A stretch of DNA of 64,000 nt from Nematostella vectensis (Eukaryota; Cnidaria; Anthozoa; Actiniaria; Edwardsiidae). Positions 28,126 through 41,211 of the stretch are shown in pieces. Both the position numbers and the translations under genes were made by a program. The stretch is taken from positions 8,183,070 to 8,247,069 of the forward strand of contig NC_064038.1 in NCBI RefSeq assembly GCF_932526225.1, given 5' to 3'. The number at the start of each line of letters is the position of its first letter. Position 1 is the first letter of the stretch. The notes under the pieces are model-generated. The model made no database searches. It saw only the letters and a program-made list of their open reading frames with translations, and had not been told where the DNA came from.

Positions 28126-28944
28126 TCACGCAATCTGAACTGGCGTTTTGTCACGCAGTCAGGTCTCGTCTACATACTAAAGTACAATAGTGCTACTGCA
28201 CCCTAATGAGGGACTAGTGAACCTCAAGCGTGTCTTATTTAATTCCGTATGCTTGGTGGTGTCATTCTGAAATACTGTCAGAAAACAGCACAACATTATT
28301 TTAATAAACATTCATATTACATGCATGCTGTGTGAAATTAATGAAACAATTAATATGCCAAACTTAATCTATGAGATGTTCAGAAAACATTAATGAATAA
28401 TCCTAAAATTATGGAAAAATCGGATAGAAATCTATCGAAATTCTTCGGTGTGAAGAAACAGATGTCTGTCTCTGAATTAGTAAATGCTGCACCTTAATAA
28501 CCTGCTAATCTTAATAACCTAACTAATCTGGAATCATCTGCTGTGTTTACTGTGCTGCTTTTTTACGATACTCACATCACTGGAATCATTTGCTGATGAC
28601 CAATCAGGATTCATCCATAGACTCTGTGCCTAGTCTCCTGGTCAGTCGTTCTGGCCTGTCACTCTATGCGCTTGAGCTCAAACGCCTTGCGTGACCGGTC
28701 AGAACGATTTCGCAGGAGATTACACTGGGTCCGACTTGCCTGACGAATGATTTAGTGCCGCCATGCAAATAAGATTTCAGTAAGAAAATAAATCCACTTG
28801 AATAGTCTGAAATTCAACCCATCCTACACCTCTATTACATTTCTAAAGAAGTAAACAACACAGAAAATTTACTTTCCAAAATGACAAGATTATTCAATAT
28901 TCAATATAAAACCCAAACCACAGTGTCTTTCAAGTAGGATGCTG
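28126..28944. other. 3' UTR and spacer after RCC1-repeat gene
   Basis: AT-rich, no coding signal. Short AATAAAC/AATTAATG motifs near 28300-28350 may include the polyadenylation signal of the upstream gene. Confidence 0.55.
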
Positions 28945-29494
28945 TGTCACACAAGTCGAATCCAGTGTTACAAAGTCGGATCCAGTGTCACGCATGTCGG
29001 ATCCGGTGTCACGCATGTCGGATCCAGGGTCACACAAGTCGAATCTAGTGTTACAAAGTCGGATCCAGTGTCACGCATGTCGGATCCGGTGTTACGCATG
29101 TCGGATCCAGGGTCACACAAGTCGAACCTAGTGTTACACATGTCGAATTTAGTGTCACGCATGTCGGATCCGGTGTCACGCATGTCGGATCCAGGGTCAC
29201 ACAAGTCGAACCTAGTGTTACACATGTCGGATCTAGTGTCACGCATGTCGGATCCAGTGTCACGCATGTCGGATCAAGGGTCTCACAGGTCGAACCTAGT
29301 GTTACACATGTCGGATCTAGTGTCACGTATGTCGGATCCGGTGTCACGCATGTCGGATCCAGGGTCACACAAGTCGAACCTAGTGTTAAACATGTCGGAT
29401 CTAGTGTTACGCATGTCGGATCCAGTGTCACGCATGTCGGATCCAGGGTCACACAAGTCCAACCTAGTGTCACGCATGTCGGATCCAGAGTCTT
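28945..29494. repeat. 21-bp minisatellite, about 26 units
   Basis: Units follow TCACGCATGTCGGATCCAGT plus one base, with variants CACAAGTCGAACCTA and TACACATGTCGGATCTA that recur in a fixed order of four to six units, a higher-order pattern. Because 21 is a multiple of three, several frames on both strands stay open with a seven-residue period (for example DPVSRMS). No sign that these are translated. Confidence 0.92.
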
Positions 29495-29524
29495 GATAAT
29501 AACTTTGTTGCGGCATGTTGAAAA

Positions 29525-32424
29525 TTACGGGCACAGCTTGTGTAGAGTACAGCTCGTAATCATAACAACCTCGGCATCACTTGAACATCCACACTCGTAG
29601 TCACTGGAATCATCCGAGGATGAAGCGTATCCACTATGATGCCCATCGTAATCATCATAGTCCTGACTGTCGTACGAGAACTCGCATTGCGTGGAAACGG
29701 AGCGCACACTCGGCGTATCACCCTGGCAACAGTTGCCATAGGAACTAATATTCGCGTTGTGGTCAATCATCTTGGCAGACCTTCCATGGTTGGTATTTTG
29801 CGTTGGGAAGTTTTCAATTGCATTATCCTTAGTGGATACTTCTACGCGTTTGCTCCTTATCTCCATATTATGACGTTGGGTTTTCTCATTCTCGGTTTGG
29901 CGACGGGAGATCCATCGATCCCGTCCCTCGTTCGGGTCTGTCTCCTTTATCGTCGTTTGTTCATATATTTTGCTTTTCTGGTGACCTTGTATGCTCAGCT
30001 CTTTAAGAGTGCCAAGACGGCCCCTAAACTGTACTTCCTCCAGCTCCATTATCTCCTGTTCCTCGTGGAGGGAGTGGTGCCCCCTGGACCCCTCCTGAGC
30101 ATCCCGCGCAAGACTGAATACACTTCCTTGACTTTCGTCTGTCTCAGTATCAAGCTGTTCTTTTCTCATTGGCCGTTCTTCTGCCATGACTCTTGTTTCA
30201 GCAATACGGCTCATGCCTTTGCGGATATTTGAAGCTTTTGGCTGTTTGGTGATCATGGGTGCTTTCCCTATGGCGGACTGTTGGTCATGCATGTTCGCAC
30301 TTTCATTGGGTTCATATTGTGTGGTGATTTCTCGGGTGTTGTTGATAGCTTGCTTTTGGAGCCGCCTGGTGTGGCATGCATCGTTTCGGTTTGATTCGGT
30401 ATCGACGAGATGCTAAAAATAATCGTGGATAGTTGTTATCAAATTACATGTAGTTTACGGAGTCCAATTTGATGGTCTTAATAATTTAAAAAGTTTTGGA
30501 AAGAAACAATAACAAGGTTTGATAATGAAGATAATTATAGTCCTAGCACAGTTGATAGTGACTGGTGGTTATGATGAATATGATGATTATAAATATGGTA
30601 ATAGGGACCTTAAGTAAGGACGAAGACTTCCGGAGGTCCGACGGAAACCTCAACCGTTAAAAGACAAAAGAATCTATTAAAATCCGATATATAAAACAGG
30701 CCATGCGCTCTAAATTATCAATCACATCCTCAAAGAAACTTCCAATAAACACACTGCTTTCAATGTTTTAAAATATTTTTCGCGTTTTCCGTTAAAAATC
30801 ATCGGAGATTGTTACGTAATCGACCGGAAGTAAACTGGTGACAATGCGGCTTTAAATCATAAGATCTTTTACCTCATAATCTCGATGTCTCATCGCCCTG
30901 CTAGGCTTCACGCTCTCACCCCCAGCTCGACTAAGCCCCGCTCTAAGCTCCATATCGTTAATCTTGCTCTCCAATCGACTGACCAGCTCGTGCTGCTTAC
31001 GGATCGTCTCCATTAGTCTCTGCTCGCTAGCAATACCTCTATGAGATACTTGTGGTGTCTGACATGGAAGACCTGGAAGAGAACCCTGTTGGCGACAGAA
31101 GAGATCGCTAGCAACAGTTCTACCACGTGCTGCGGGGAGTGTGCTGTAAATAAGATTCCTGATCGCTAGCAACAGTTCTACCACGTGCTGCGTGGAGTGT
31201 GCTGTAAATAAGATTCCTGATTGCTAGCAACAGTTCTGTCACTGCTTGTTTAGTGCTCTCTTATAAAAAAGATTCCTGATTGCTAGCAACAGTTCTACCA
31301 CGTGCTTGTTTAGTGCTCTATTAATAAGATTCCTGATCGCTAGCAACAGTTCTACCACGTGCTGCGTGGAGTGTGCTGTAAATAAGATTCCTGATCGCTA
31401 GCAACCGTTCTACCACGTGCTGCGTGGAGTGTGCTGTAAATAAGATTCCTGATCGCTAGCAACAGTTCTACCACGTGCTGCGTGGAGTGTGCTGTAAATA
31501 AGATTCCTGATTGCTAGCAACAGTTCTACCACGTGCTTGTTTAGTGCTCTATAAATAAGATTCCTGATCGCTAGCAACAGTTCTACCACGTGCTTGTGGA
31601 GTGTGCTGTGAATAAGATTCCTGATCGCTTGCAATAGTTCTACCACGTGCTTGTTTAGTGCTCTATAAATAAGATTCCTGATCGCTAGCAACAGTTCTAC
31701 CACGTGCTTGTAGAGTGTGCTGTGAATAAGATTCCTGATCGCTAGCAACAGTTCTACCACGTGCTTGTGGAGTGTGATGTAAAAAAGATTCCTGATTGCT
31801 AGCAACAGTTCTACCACGTGCTTGTAGAGTGTGCTGTGAATAAGATTCCTGATTGCTAGCAACAGTTCTACCACGTGCTTGTTGGAGTGTGATGTAAAAA
31901 AGATTTCTGATCGCTAGCAACAGTTCTACCACGTTCTGTGATGATGATGATGGTGGTGGTGGTTGTGATGATAGGAAACTTGCGCTTAGAGATTAGCTGA
32001 CCTTTCTGGGTGGCAAATTCAAAACAAAATAATCGAACAAAAAAATCTGAAAAGAATGTGCCAGTCACACCAAAGAACGAAGGAAAAACATTTTGAATGA
32101 AACTAAACCCTCTCTGAAAAAAAAAGAATTCTGTTTTTTTCGTAAGCGCTGAATATCGACTGAATAATTTCCTTTTTGTTGCTGTTGTTTTGCCGCTAAA
32201 AGCCTGAGCGCGCGCCAGTTTGCCACCGAAACAGTCACGTGATCTCTTAGCGCAGGTTCCCTATTGGATGGTGACTATGCTGCTGGTGGAAATGTGTCGA
32301 TTTTTATGTCGATTGTGATCTTGATGGCGCTTGATACCTTGTCTACATCAGGTTGTAAAGGATCTCTCTGTGCCTGCCTCGTCAAACTGCACATCTGTTT
32401 CGCCTGGCCTGCAGCAGCGAGCAT
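29525..32424 (-). CDS. Unrecognised coiled-coil protein with acidic Ser-rich C-terminus (probable)
   Basis: A model of three exons, 32338-32424, 30873-31085 and 29525-30412, all in phase 0, encodes 395 residues. The first exon (starting MLAAAGQAKQMCSL) is the least certain; the reading frame continues open upstream of that ATG (DSEVDEDDVL). Exon 2 has a heptad-like coiled coil (LMETIRKQHELVSRLESKIN). Exon 3 is charged and low complexity, ending in a Tyr/Asp/Ser-rich stretch with clustered Cys (SSDYECGCSSDAEVV). Support is open frame, phase agreement and usable splice sites; I see no known domain. A minisatellite fills intron 1. An alternative is that 32275-32470 is part of a different gene. 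Confidence 0.5.
31128..31935. repeat. About 60-bp minisatellite with CACGTG in each unit
   Basis: About 13 tandem units include AAGATTCCTGATCGCTAGCA and ACAGTTCTACCACGTGCT. Two types alternate, ending GCGTGGAGTGTGCTGTAAAT or TTGTTTAGTGCTCTATAAAT. Nearly every unit has a palindromic E-box CACGTG and the NheI-like GCTAGC. The array lies in intron 1 of the probable coiled-coil gene; the open minus-strand frames across it are period artefacts. Confidence 0.9.
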
Positions 32425-32479
32425 GAGTACGTCATCTTCGTCTACTTCACTGTCACCTATGAGTATCCCGTAAATGCTT

Positions 32480-34473
32480 GTTTACCAGCCTTGGTGCTCA
32501 TTTCATTTATTTGTTATTTATTGTTTTTATGCGAGGGGCTGCTTATTCAAGGCGGGTGCATAAATCAAAGTTAAGACTTCAGCTTTAGTGGAATACCTGT
32601 AGCCCAAGCTAAACCGTCGACAGTAAGATATTTCACAAATACGACTCTTTTATTGTTCGATGATAGAAACAAGTAACTTTGGGTGCTAAAAGCATATCAT
32701 GGTCATCTTTGTATGTATTTTGTGCTGTGGACACTTGTTTGAGGGAGGGGGGGGGGGGTTGGCTGCAATGTTTTGCGCCTGATGAGTGGCGCGTATTTGA
32801 ACCGGGACGCTTATTAGAAGCTGAGAGCTACACGAGCATACAGGTGGGCATATCGTCACAGCAGAACGTGTACGTCGACAAAAAGGGTTTGAGCATCATA
32901 GTCCGATTAGGGTGTCGGAGTGTCATACCTTTCGGTTTCACCAGGCAACAGTGCAGCACGAAGGTCGCTAGTCTCTTGAAATCAGGGTCCTAATCGAATA
33001 ATTAGACGAAAGAGAGTATCACAAATATTAAGAGATTATAAATACGTTTTGATCCGCTCACTTGTAAAGCACTAGAAACACGCAATTTACCTAAAATGTG
33101 AGAACGTTAATCAACTATATCCACATAAAAATAAAACCTATAGCCTAAACAAATCAGTAAGATACAGGTTCTTTTTAAGAAAACATATGTTTGTTTGATA
33201 AACGCAATTTTTTTTTATTACAAAAAGAGAGTTAATGAATATTGTCCAAATTAAATCGAGGAAATAAAAACGCCGATTTTGGTTAACTTAAAAGATTCCC
33301 CTATCATCTCACCCCACATAGGCTCTATCTTTCAGGCGCCATACCAGCAAAATACTAAAATGTGAGAAACATCTATATCCATCGACTGATTTTGGAAAGC
33401 TATTGCGATAAATTTTTTAACTTTGTGTGTTTTTAGATGGTTACTTCGAGATTTCTTCAAATTATTTGTCTTCCAAAATTGTGAATAAAAATACCAACAA
33501 AGGTTTGGCTACCAGGGCTCGTCACCACGCTACCTGGCTGCACGTCAGCACTTGTACCATGATGGCAGGACCATCAATTGCCAGGAATCGCTGCTGGTTA
33601 GCGTCTGGAAAACAAATAACGTCATGTTCATCACGTTATGGTTTCTCTTTTCTACGCGTTTTTTTTTGTTTCCCTGGTAAATGGACGGAAACCTGCCACA
33701 AGCCTCACTCGTTAAAATCGTACCCTCCCTAATAAGAGTTCCAAAAAGTCCAAAAGTTTACTTGGAACGAGTCTGAGCGCTCCCAAAAAAATTAAAGAGC
33801 CTCTATCGGCCGCTATTTTGTCATCCTAGGAAAATACCAAGTGTGAGAAAGTATCCATTTCCATCGACTGATTTGGAGGGGCTGTTGCAATATTTTCGAT
33901 TGTATTTGGGAAATGATGTATAAGATTTTATCTGTAGGTGGTTATTTTGATATTTTTTCCATGATTTATCTTATAATATTGGTTGAAAACAATAACAAGG
34001 GCTTTAAGAGATGCCCACATGTTGTTGAAAAAAATATATAAGTAGATTCAACCAATCGGAATTTAAGTAATGGTTCGTGTAAGAACTACGGTACCCTGCG
34101 GCAACGCATGCGCAGAAGTAGCTATAAAACTTCAGTAAAATCCTGCCCTCTGATTGGCTAAAATACATCTTCGGGTGTTTTCCGTATCTTATCCATTGAT
34201 TGACAAACATTTAAATTAAGAATAAAACAAAGGTTGCATTGTTACGACTTATCCCCGAGTTTTGTCCGAATCGTATGTTCGGAAGTTACATTTCCGACCT
34301 AGCGCTCACGTCGCCATTTTGAATTCTACATGCTTCCTCCTCGATATATTAAGACAAGTCTCTCGCTATTCATTATCTCTTCGTAGTTTGAAAATCTATT
34401 GTATATACTTTAAAGAAACGCTTTGAGTTCTGTTTGCTTGCAAACTTTGTCCGAGAAGTTAGAAAAGCTTGTT
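32480..34473. other. Spacer with a diverged duplicated segment
   Basis: No convincing coding exon. A segment at about 33350-33510 (including ATCCATCGACTGATTTTGGA) has a diverged direct copy at about 33835-33995 (ATCCATTTCCATCGACTGATT). Sequence near 34310 (CGTCGCCATTTTG) could belong to the promoter of the small gene that follows. Confidence 0.5.
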
Positions 34474-35517
34474 ATGGTGTTCAAAAGGCAGGCATGTTGC
34501 TGCCCAAACCACGAGGCTTGGTGTGGCAGTAAGCCTTCAGATGTGGAACAGAGGTCCCTGAGAAAGGCGAACAGAGTAGAGAAAGTTTTCTTGGAGCTAG
34601 ATGACAAAGGCAAAAAGGGCTGGTCTAGAAGCATTTGTACATACTGTCGACAGCGAGTCGATTTGGAGCTTGGAAACAAACGCATGAAAACTTCACACGA
34701 GGTGAGAAAAATGATCTTTCTCAAAGTCAATGTTCTGTCGCTTGCCGTATAGATTCTGCTGTTTCTGTACTGTCTTGACCAGTCTCGATCCTCCTTTTCA
34801 ATTTGTTATTTATTTCGAAAATCAAAATTGCAGAGCTGTAGAGATGAAACTCCCTCAAGTTCCAGCGTGTTTTTCCAACCGGAAACCTCTGAGACCAGCG
34901 CGCTGAAGCCGCGTTAGAACCATTCCAGGTAAAAAATTCATAGGTCAATAAGTACTTGAGAGACAAATAATTGGTTCAGAAGGGAACGAAATATTTTACT
35001 CGTTCTATTTTACTAAAGAGTTTTATTACGGGAAGTTGTCATTTGAGTTTACGATGTGAATATGTAAATATAAGTTATGTGAGCCTGATTTATAAGCTGG
35101 GTGAAATGTAAATACCAACAAGCCCGAATGTATTCCTTGAATGTAGCGAGACATCCTGGGGTTTGACACCCTGAAATTGAGGTACAGCAAACTCCCGTCT
35201 AAGTGAAAGAATTGTAAGCAACAATGTCTTTCTTCATTTTCATTAGCTGACAGCCCTTGTAACACTGTTTTTAGTTCCTGACGTGTCTGCTTCTGAGGGA
35301 GTTGACTGTAGTTGCCTTGTATTTTTTATAAGTTCTGATATTCAAGAAATGAAGTTGAGAAGGAATCTTAAGTTTGTGTGTACTTTTTTTACAGGACATT
35401 GAGGAAACCTCTGCACTAGGGCAAATTTTGCCGTCATCAGTTGATGCTGTACGACTCGTGAAAGCATCAACTAAACTAAGGGACATAGAACCAAAGGACA
35501 TAGATGCATTGAAGTAG
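34474..35517 (+). CDS. Small Cys-containing protein of unknown function
   Basis: Two exons, 34474-34701 and 35395-35517, join in phase 0 with good splice sites (GAG/GTGAGA and TTTACAG/GAC) to encode 116 residues. The start is the ATG giving MVFKRQACCCPNHEAWC. The first exon has two cysteine groups, CCCPNHEAWC and CTYC, with His residues near, which might bind zinc. The second part (DIEETSALGQILPSSVD) is mildly acidic and helical. I do not recognise the family. A further candidate exon follows at about 35600-35709. Confidence 0.55.
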
Positions 35518-36671
35518 AAGATACGGCGTTTGGTGAAGCGAAGATATTTTTTTAGAAGATTGTAAAATATAAATATCAGCAATAACCCGCAATTGTCAGT
35601 AAGAGCAGTGGAATGCTTATGCGGATGCAAAAAGCTGAAAGAAAAAGTGAATATAAATGCAGCCCGTCTGGAGCCAGAAGAATTACAATTTCTTCGCAGA
35701 AATTTTCCGTGAGTCCTCATGGCCTACTATGTATCGAAGACGGAGACCCCGATTATAAGCTGGACACTCTCGACTTCATCAATGAGCTTATGGAACAAAC
35801 CTTGCTTGCGGCTTGTTTTAAGAAAATATTGTGCGTTCTGGCTGTGTCGATGAAATAATAATTAGAGGACTGCTACTACTGTGAATTCCAGTAAACTTTA
35901 TTGCTGTGGCTTGTATGCGATAATAGTTGTATTGAGGATCGAATAAAGCAAAATTGGTAACTTTATTTAAAGGCGTGAATCGTTTTAGTTGTCAATCTTA
36001 ACATGAAAATCGTTGTCAAAAATCTTTGAAAGAAAAAGTGACTTTCTTTGGAAAGCTAAATTCTACCGCACTAACAGGCTTTTGGAAATGTGAGACCGTA
36101 TTTTCACACGTTTAGCCAGCGGAATGTTTGCTTTGGCAAGAGACAAAGCGCAAAATTGTAATAAGTGAAGTATAAAAAGCTATTAGCAGATATCCGAAAG
36201 AGATTTCTCCATGCTCCGAACATACGATTTTAACAAAAATGCAAAGGTTGAAAGCTTTCTTACTTCGAACCTAAGCCCCCTAATGAATATGAGTGCAAGA
36301 GCACTTATTTCAGAGAAATGTGACTCCAAAGTTCAAATTCGGCGGGCAGAGCGTCTTGAACCAATAAGCATAGCAATATTAATTAGATTAGTTAAAAAGA
36401 TAACGAACCCCTATTGCCGCAGGACCTATCGATTCACCGTAGTTCTTACACGGAGCATTACTTAAACAACCAATAACAAAACAATCACAATTATTTTCTC
36501 GCTCTGTTTGGGCGTTTTTGGCTTTTATTTACATAGAAGGAAAAAAATTAACTTTATTTTTGTGCAAAAATAGAACAACCTTATAAACAGTCAAAGACAA
36601 CTACGGCGCAAAAAACACGAGCAAAAAAACTCAAAAGGTTTACAGCCATTTGTGTATCGTTTCGCAAGTGG
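35518..36671. other. Spacer with one weak candidate exon
   Basis: At about 35600-35709 (+) an open segment encodes a Cys-rich helical peptide (VECLCGCKKLKEKVNINAA) and ends at a strong donor, CC/GTGAGT. No partner exon in phase was found, so it is not called as a gene. The rest is AT-rich and featureless. Confidence 0.35.
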
Positions 36672-39600
36672 TCAAACCAAACGAACGGCAAATTCGAGAG
36701 CTGAAATGGAATACTTTGCATTTTTAAAAGTAAACAAGAGCACGAGTGGCTGAAAGCCATTCTTTAAGACATGTTTTACACTCACCACATCCATCCACCA
36801 CACTTGACAAACCAATGACACTCTGCATTCGGAAGCGATCCAACGTGTTGCTATGGTTGCAGTTGATTGACATGCCTTTCATTAACAACTCAACGATTCC
36901 GAGATCCCCCACATCGCTTCGATTGATGGCTTTGAAAGCAATAAACAGATTTGATGGTTAACGACGATTTGTGTATCGCAATAATGGCGAAACAGTAAAT
37001 ATCCACGTATAAGTATTTTCAAGACCAGGCTGATAGGTTCTTTTACATCGGAGTACCTTTTGGGAAATCAGCCGAGAACCGGCAACAACAGACTGATGAG
37101 CTTAGTGTTTGTTGCCAGATCGCAGCTCTTTGGTTGAAGCTTGGAGCCTCTGGTACCCAAGGCAAGGCACACTGTGCAGCCCTTTCAGGTACAAGGGTTC
37201 TCGTCGGGAATTTCGAGAAATACCCCCCAAAATACCTGCGCACCAAAAAATTGCTACCCAAAATAGCCCAAGAAGCAAAAATTACCCCTAAAACACCATT
37301 TACAATAGAAAAGTCTATTTTCACTCAGATACCCCCTAACAAATACCTGAAGCTCGATTCTGACCCAAAAAGACCCAAGAAGCAGAAATTACCCCTAAAA
37401 ACACCATTTCCAATAGAAAAGTCTATTTTCACTCAGATAACCCCTTACAAATACCTGAGACTCGATTTTGACCCCTAATACGACGAGCATCCCTGTCAGG
37501 TCGACATGGGAAGAACCACCCCCCAACCAAACCCTCCGGTGGCCTATTTACAGGTTTTGTCGTATCAGTTTAGCTTTTGGAAATTACTACATAAATACAG
37601 CCTTATGAATAATCAGGAAAGGCTCATTATTTAACGGGGGAGGGGGGGCTATGTTTGGGGGAAGGCTTGGTTTTTTAGCATCGATTTGCGGGAGGGTCTC
37701 AAATTTTGATACAGGGTTTAGGGCCCTTACTTTTCAACAAGTATTCTGATCAATTTCCAAGCCCCCACAACGGGAAAGCTTTTTTCAGCTTTTTTTTTCT
37801 TGGGGGGGGGCTTAATTTTTGGTCGCCTTTTTGCGGGGGAGTCCCAATTTTTGTGCGTTAGATTGGGGAGGGGAATCGAGCCAAAAACATTTTTCAACTT
37901 AGCAGCCCTCCCCCCCCCCCCCCCGATAAATAATGTACTTTCCCTTACCATGTTCTGAGTACGAAGAGGCAAGGGTGCTGACCAGATGGGCGATAAACTT
38001 GACATCATTGGCGCCGTACGAAGCTGAGTCCTGTGAGAGAGCGTCTCTCAATAGCTCCATCAACGCACGGATCCCGCCAACAATGCGCAACCGAGTCTGG
38101 CAGTCACCTGGTTGGGTATTGATAAGGTATGAAGAAACGGGAAAATTAATCTAGAAAAGCATTAAACCAAAACAAACATATTTCAATGTTTGGGAAAACG
38201 GCCGACATAGTAGTGAGTCAGGCGCGATCAGGGGATGACCTTATGCAATTTGACATAATATTCTCCTGAAGCTCAGTGACGTTTATCGTTAGCCAAGCTA
38301 GGACTCGTTACTCTTTAAAAGCCAAATCATATATTAGCAGAATTCGGGCGATGGGCTTCAAGGGAAAACGGCCCAGGAACGCCCATGGTAACTCGAGGCT
38401 CGCATCCACGCACATCACTCGACATGGAAACCTACATCAACTACCGTCATGCAGCGCGCGCTTCGTTTGGTGCAACCTTAAAAAGGTGCGCGCTGCATTC
38501 TGGTAGTTGAGGCAGATTTCTGTTGTTATGCGCGCACAAGATTAAAGCTTGAATGGCCTATTGTCTGCCCCTGCGTGTTACTCACGATTGCCCATAACAC
38601 ACGCTCCCAACAGAGTAATCACAGGGTGGATCAGCTCTCTTTTCGCGGTACTTCGCAGAACCCGAGTGGCTGCCGGGAAGAGGCAGCAACAAAGCTGCTG
38701 GTTGCTTTCTGAAAAACAAGGCAATGTTATAAGAATGTATAGCTTTAGACCTAGACAAAGGCAGACCCCATACAAGGGTGGATACAAAGGGTGGGGTGGA
38801 AAAACCGGTCTGGGGAAGACCCCATACAAGGGTGGATCCAAAGGGTGGGGTGGAAATAGCGGTCTGGGGAAGATCTCATACAAGAGTGGATCCAAAGAGT
38901 GGGGTGAAAATAACGGTCTGGGGTAGACCTCATACAAGGGTGGATCCAAAGGGTGGGGTGAAAATAACGGTCTGGGGAAGATCTCATACAAGAGTGGATC
39001 CAAAGGGTGGGGTGAAAATAACGGTCTGGGGTAGACCTCATACAAGGGTGGATCCAAAGGGTGGGGTGAAAATAACGGTCTGGGGAAGATCTCATACAAG
39101 AGTGGATCCAAAGGGTGGGGTGAAAATAACGGTCTGGGGAAGACCTCATACAAGGGTGGATCCAAAGGGTGGGGTGGAAATAATGGTCTGGAGGAGAACT
39201 CATACAAGTGTAGGATACAAAGGGTGGGGTGGAAATAACCGTCTGGGGAAGACCTCATACAAGTGTAGGATACAAAGGGTGGGGTAGAAATAACGGTCTG
39301 GGGAAGACCTCATACAAGTGTAGGATACAAAGGGTGGGGTCGAAATAACGGTCTGGGGAAGACCTCATACAAGTGTAGGATACAAAGGGTGGGGTGGAAA
39401 TAACGGTCTGGCGAAGAACTCATACAAGTGTAGGATACAAAGGTTGGGGTGGAAATAACTTGTCTAATTGCCATCATAAATCTTAAGATCCCTAATGGAT
39501 ATTGAGTGTGAGTGGGTACCATTTTGCGGGTTGACAAGAGATGCACATATGGCACTACAGACGGTAGTCCAAAGCTCAAGAGACTGCCCATCCATACTAT

Positions 39601-41178
39601 CAAACCACTGCTCTTCAGAACGTTGGACACTGCTGCTTGGCAAACATTCCCTGCAACCAAGACATTGCTTTCTATATTAGTACCTTCCTTTGTGACAGTG
39701 CCCCACCTTAAGAGAAATCCTGGAAGCATCCTTGTTATCAAGATGCCATAGACAAGGAGCTCCCAGGGGAAGGGGGTACTCAGCTACAAACCTCACAGGG
39801 GGGTCGAACAGAACCTTCAATTTTATCTCCCATCTCATCCCAAACCCCCATGAGCTTCCCCAAAAAAACCAAGGATACAAACCTACCCCTTTCCCCGAAA
39901 AAATTTCCTGACTCCAAATTTTAAACCCTAAAATACAAGGTTAAAATATATTTGCTCCCCTCCCCCCCCTAGCTATATGGAAACATCTTAGTACCCCTCT
40001 GGGGAAGGTAGTAGTACCAGCCTAATATAATAGTGCCGCCACTCCCACTCCTTTCCTTGTATTGGGAATGAGTGCTATTTCTATTATATACTGTACTAGC
40101 AGTCATATACAAGTCACTTACTTGAACATCTCACAGAGTTTGTGCAGACATTTTGAGTCTCTCACCATATCTTGTGCACTACCTGGTAATAAAACACCAT
40201 ACACCATTAAGTAAGGTATATTACAGCACTACAAGATCTAAGTCTGTAGACTCTCCTACAGTTTCTGGTGAAGATCAGCTAAATATTTTAGGACTTGAGA
40301 ACCAATTGTGTCATTAATGTCATCCAATGTGCTTATTTCCATGTGGTAAGTTTGTTTTTGATCACTGTCCAATGAAACCTTTCAGGAATCTCACAGGGCA
40401 AAAATGTGGGTAGGAATTTAACTTACTGACCATTGTCCTGATACTGATACCAGGCCCTTACACAGGATTTTTCTCATAGGGGGGAGGGGAGGGGGGAAGT
40501 GGACCTAATTTTTTGTTGGGGGAGGGGGTGTTGACAGGGTAACAGAATAAAAAGGAACTGCCATTGCAGAATCTCCATGGGACATTCATTATCAGATTTG
40601 ACTACAAGTTGTTTGTCTTATAGATTTATGACACACCAGAGTGATCTAAAATTCCTTTTTTATTTTAATTCCGCTTATGCTTTATAGTATTGTCTACAAA
40701 TAGCATGTCTATTGCTGTTGGGGGTGGGAACACACACCCTGCACCCTCCTGGGTATGGGCCTTGATATTGACAATGGTGTGATACTCACCATTGTTTGAA
40801 GATAGACAGACAAGAAGAAATGCTGTAGTGGTCCTAATCACAGTATTCTTGCCATTCAGATAGTTCTTGATCAACTTGAAGATCTTCGGCTTGGTTAACG
40901 CTTCTCTTGATTTGCCTAGGCACGAGAGGTCATGAAAAAAGACATCAGAATGACGACACATAGCACCATCCTCTGTAGGAAATTTGTTGCCAATGCAAAA
41001 TTAATGGATATTAATATCCCTTCTTAGCGCCTATGATGTCCCACATGGGTATTGCCTTCACTCTGGCACATGTACACCCTTATGGCCAATCTGTAACACA
41101 GACTGCTTCAAAGACTCCATTGCCAATAGCAGGCCCGTACCCAGGGGGGGTGCAGGGGGTGCAAACGCCCCCCCCCCC

Positions 41179-41211
<33 letters not shown>

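Noticed and set aside
28939..29534. Open frames with a seven-residue period on both strands
   Set aside because: The 21-bp minisatellite keeps frame by arithmetic; no start context, splice sites or domain.
32264..32473. 69-residue plus-strand frame
   Set aside because: The minus strand of the same segment reads as an acidic, more protein-like sequence with a usable donor site; the plus frame looks like its shadow.
38578..39287. 150-226-residue frames on both strands across the 54-bp array
   Set aside because: Period is a multiple of three. Only 38586-38708 on the minus strand, outside the array, is a credible exon.
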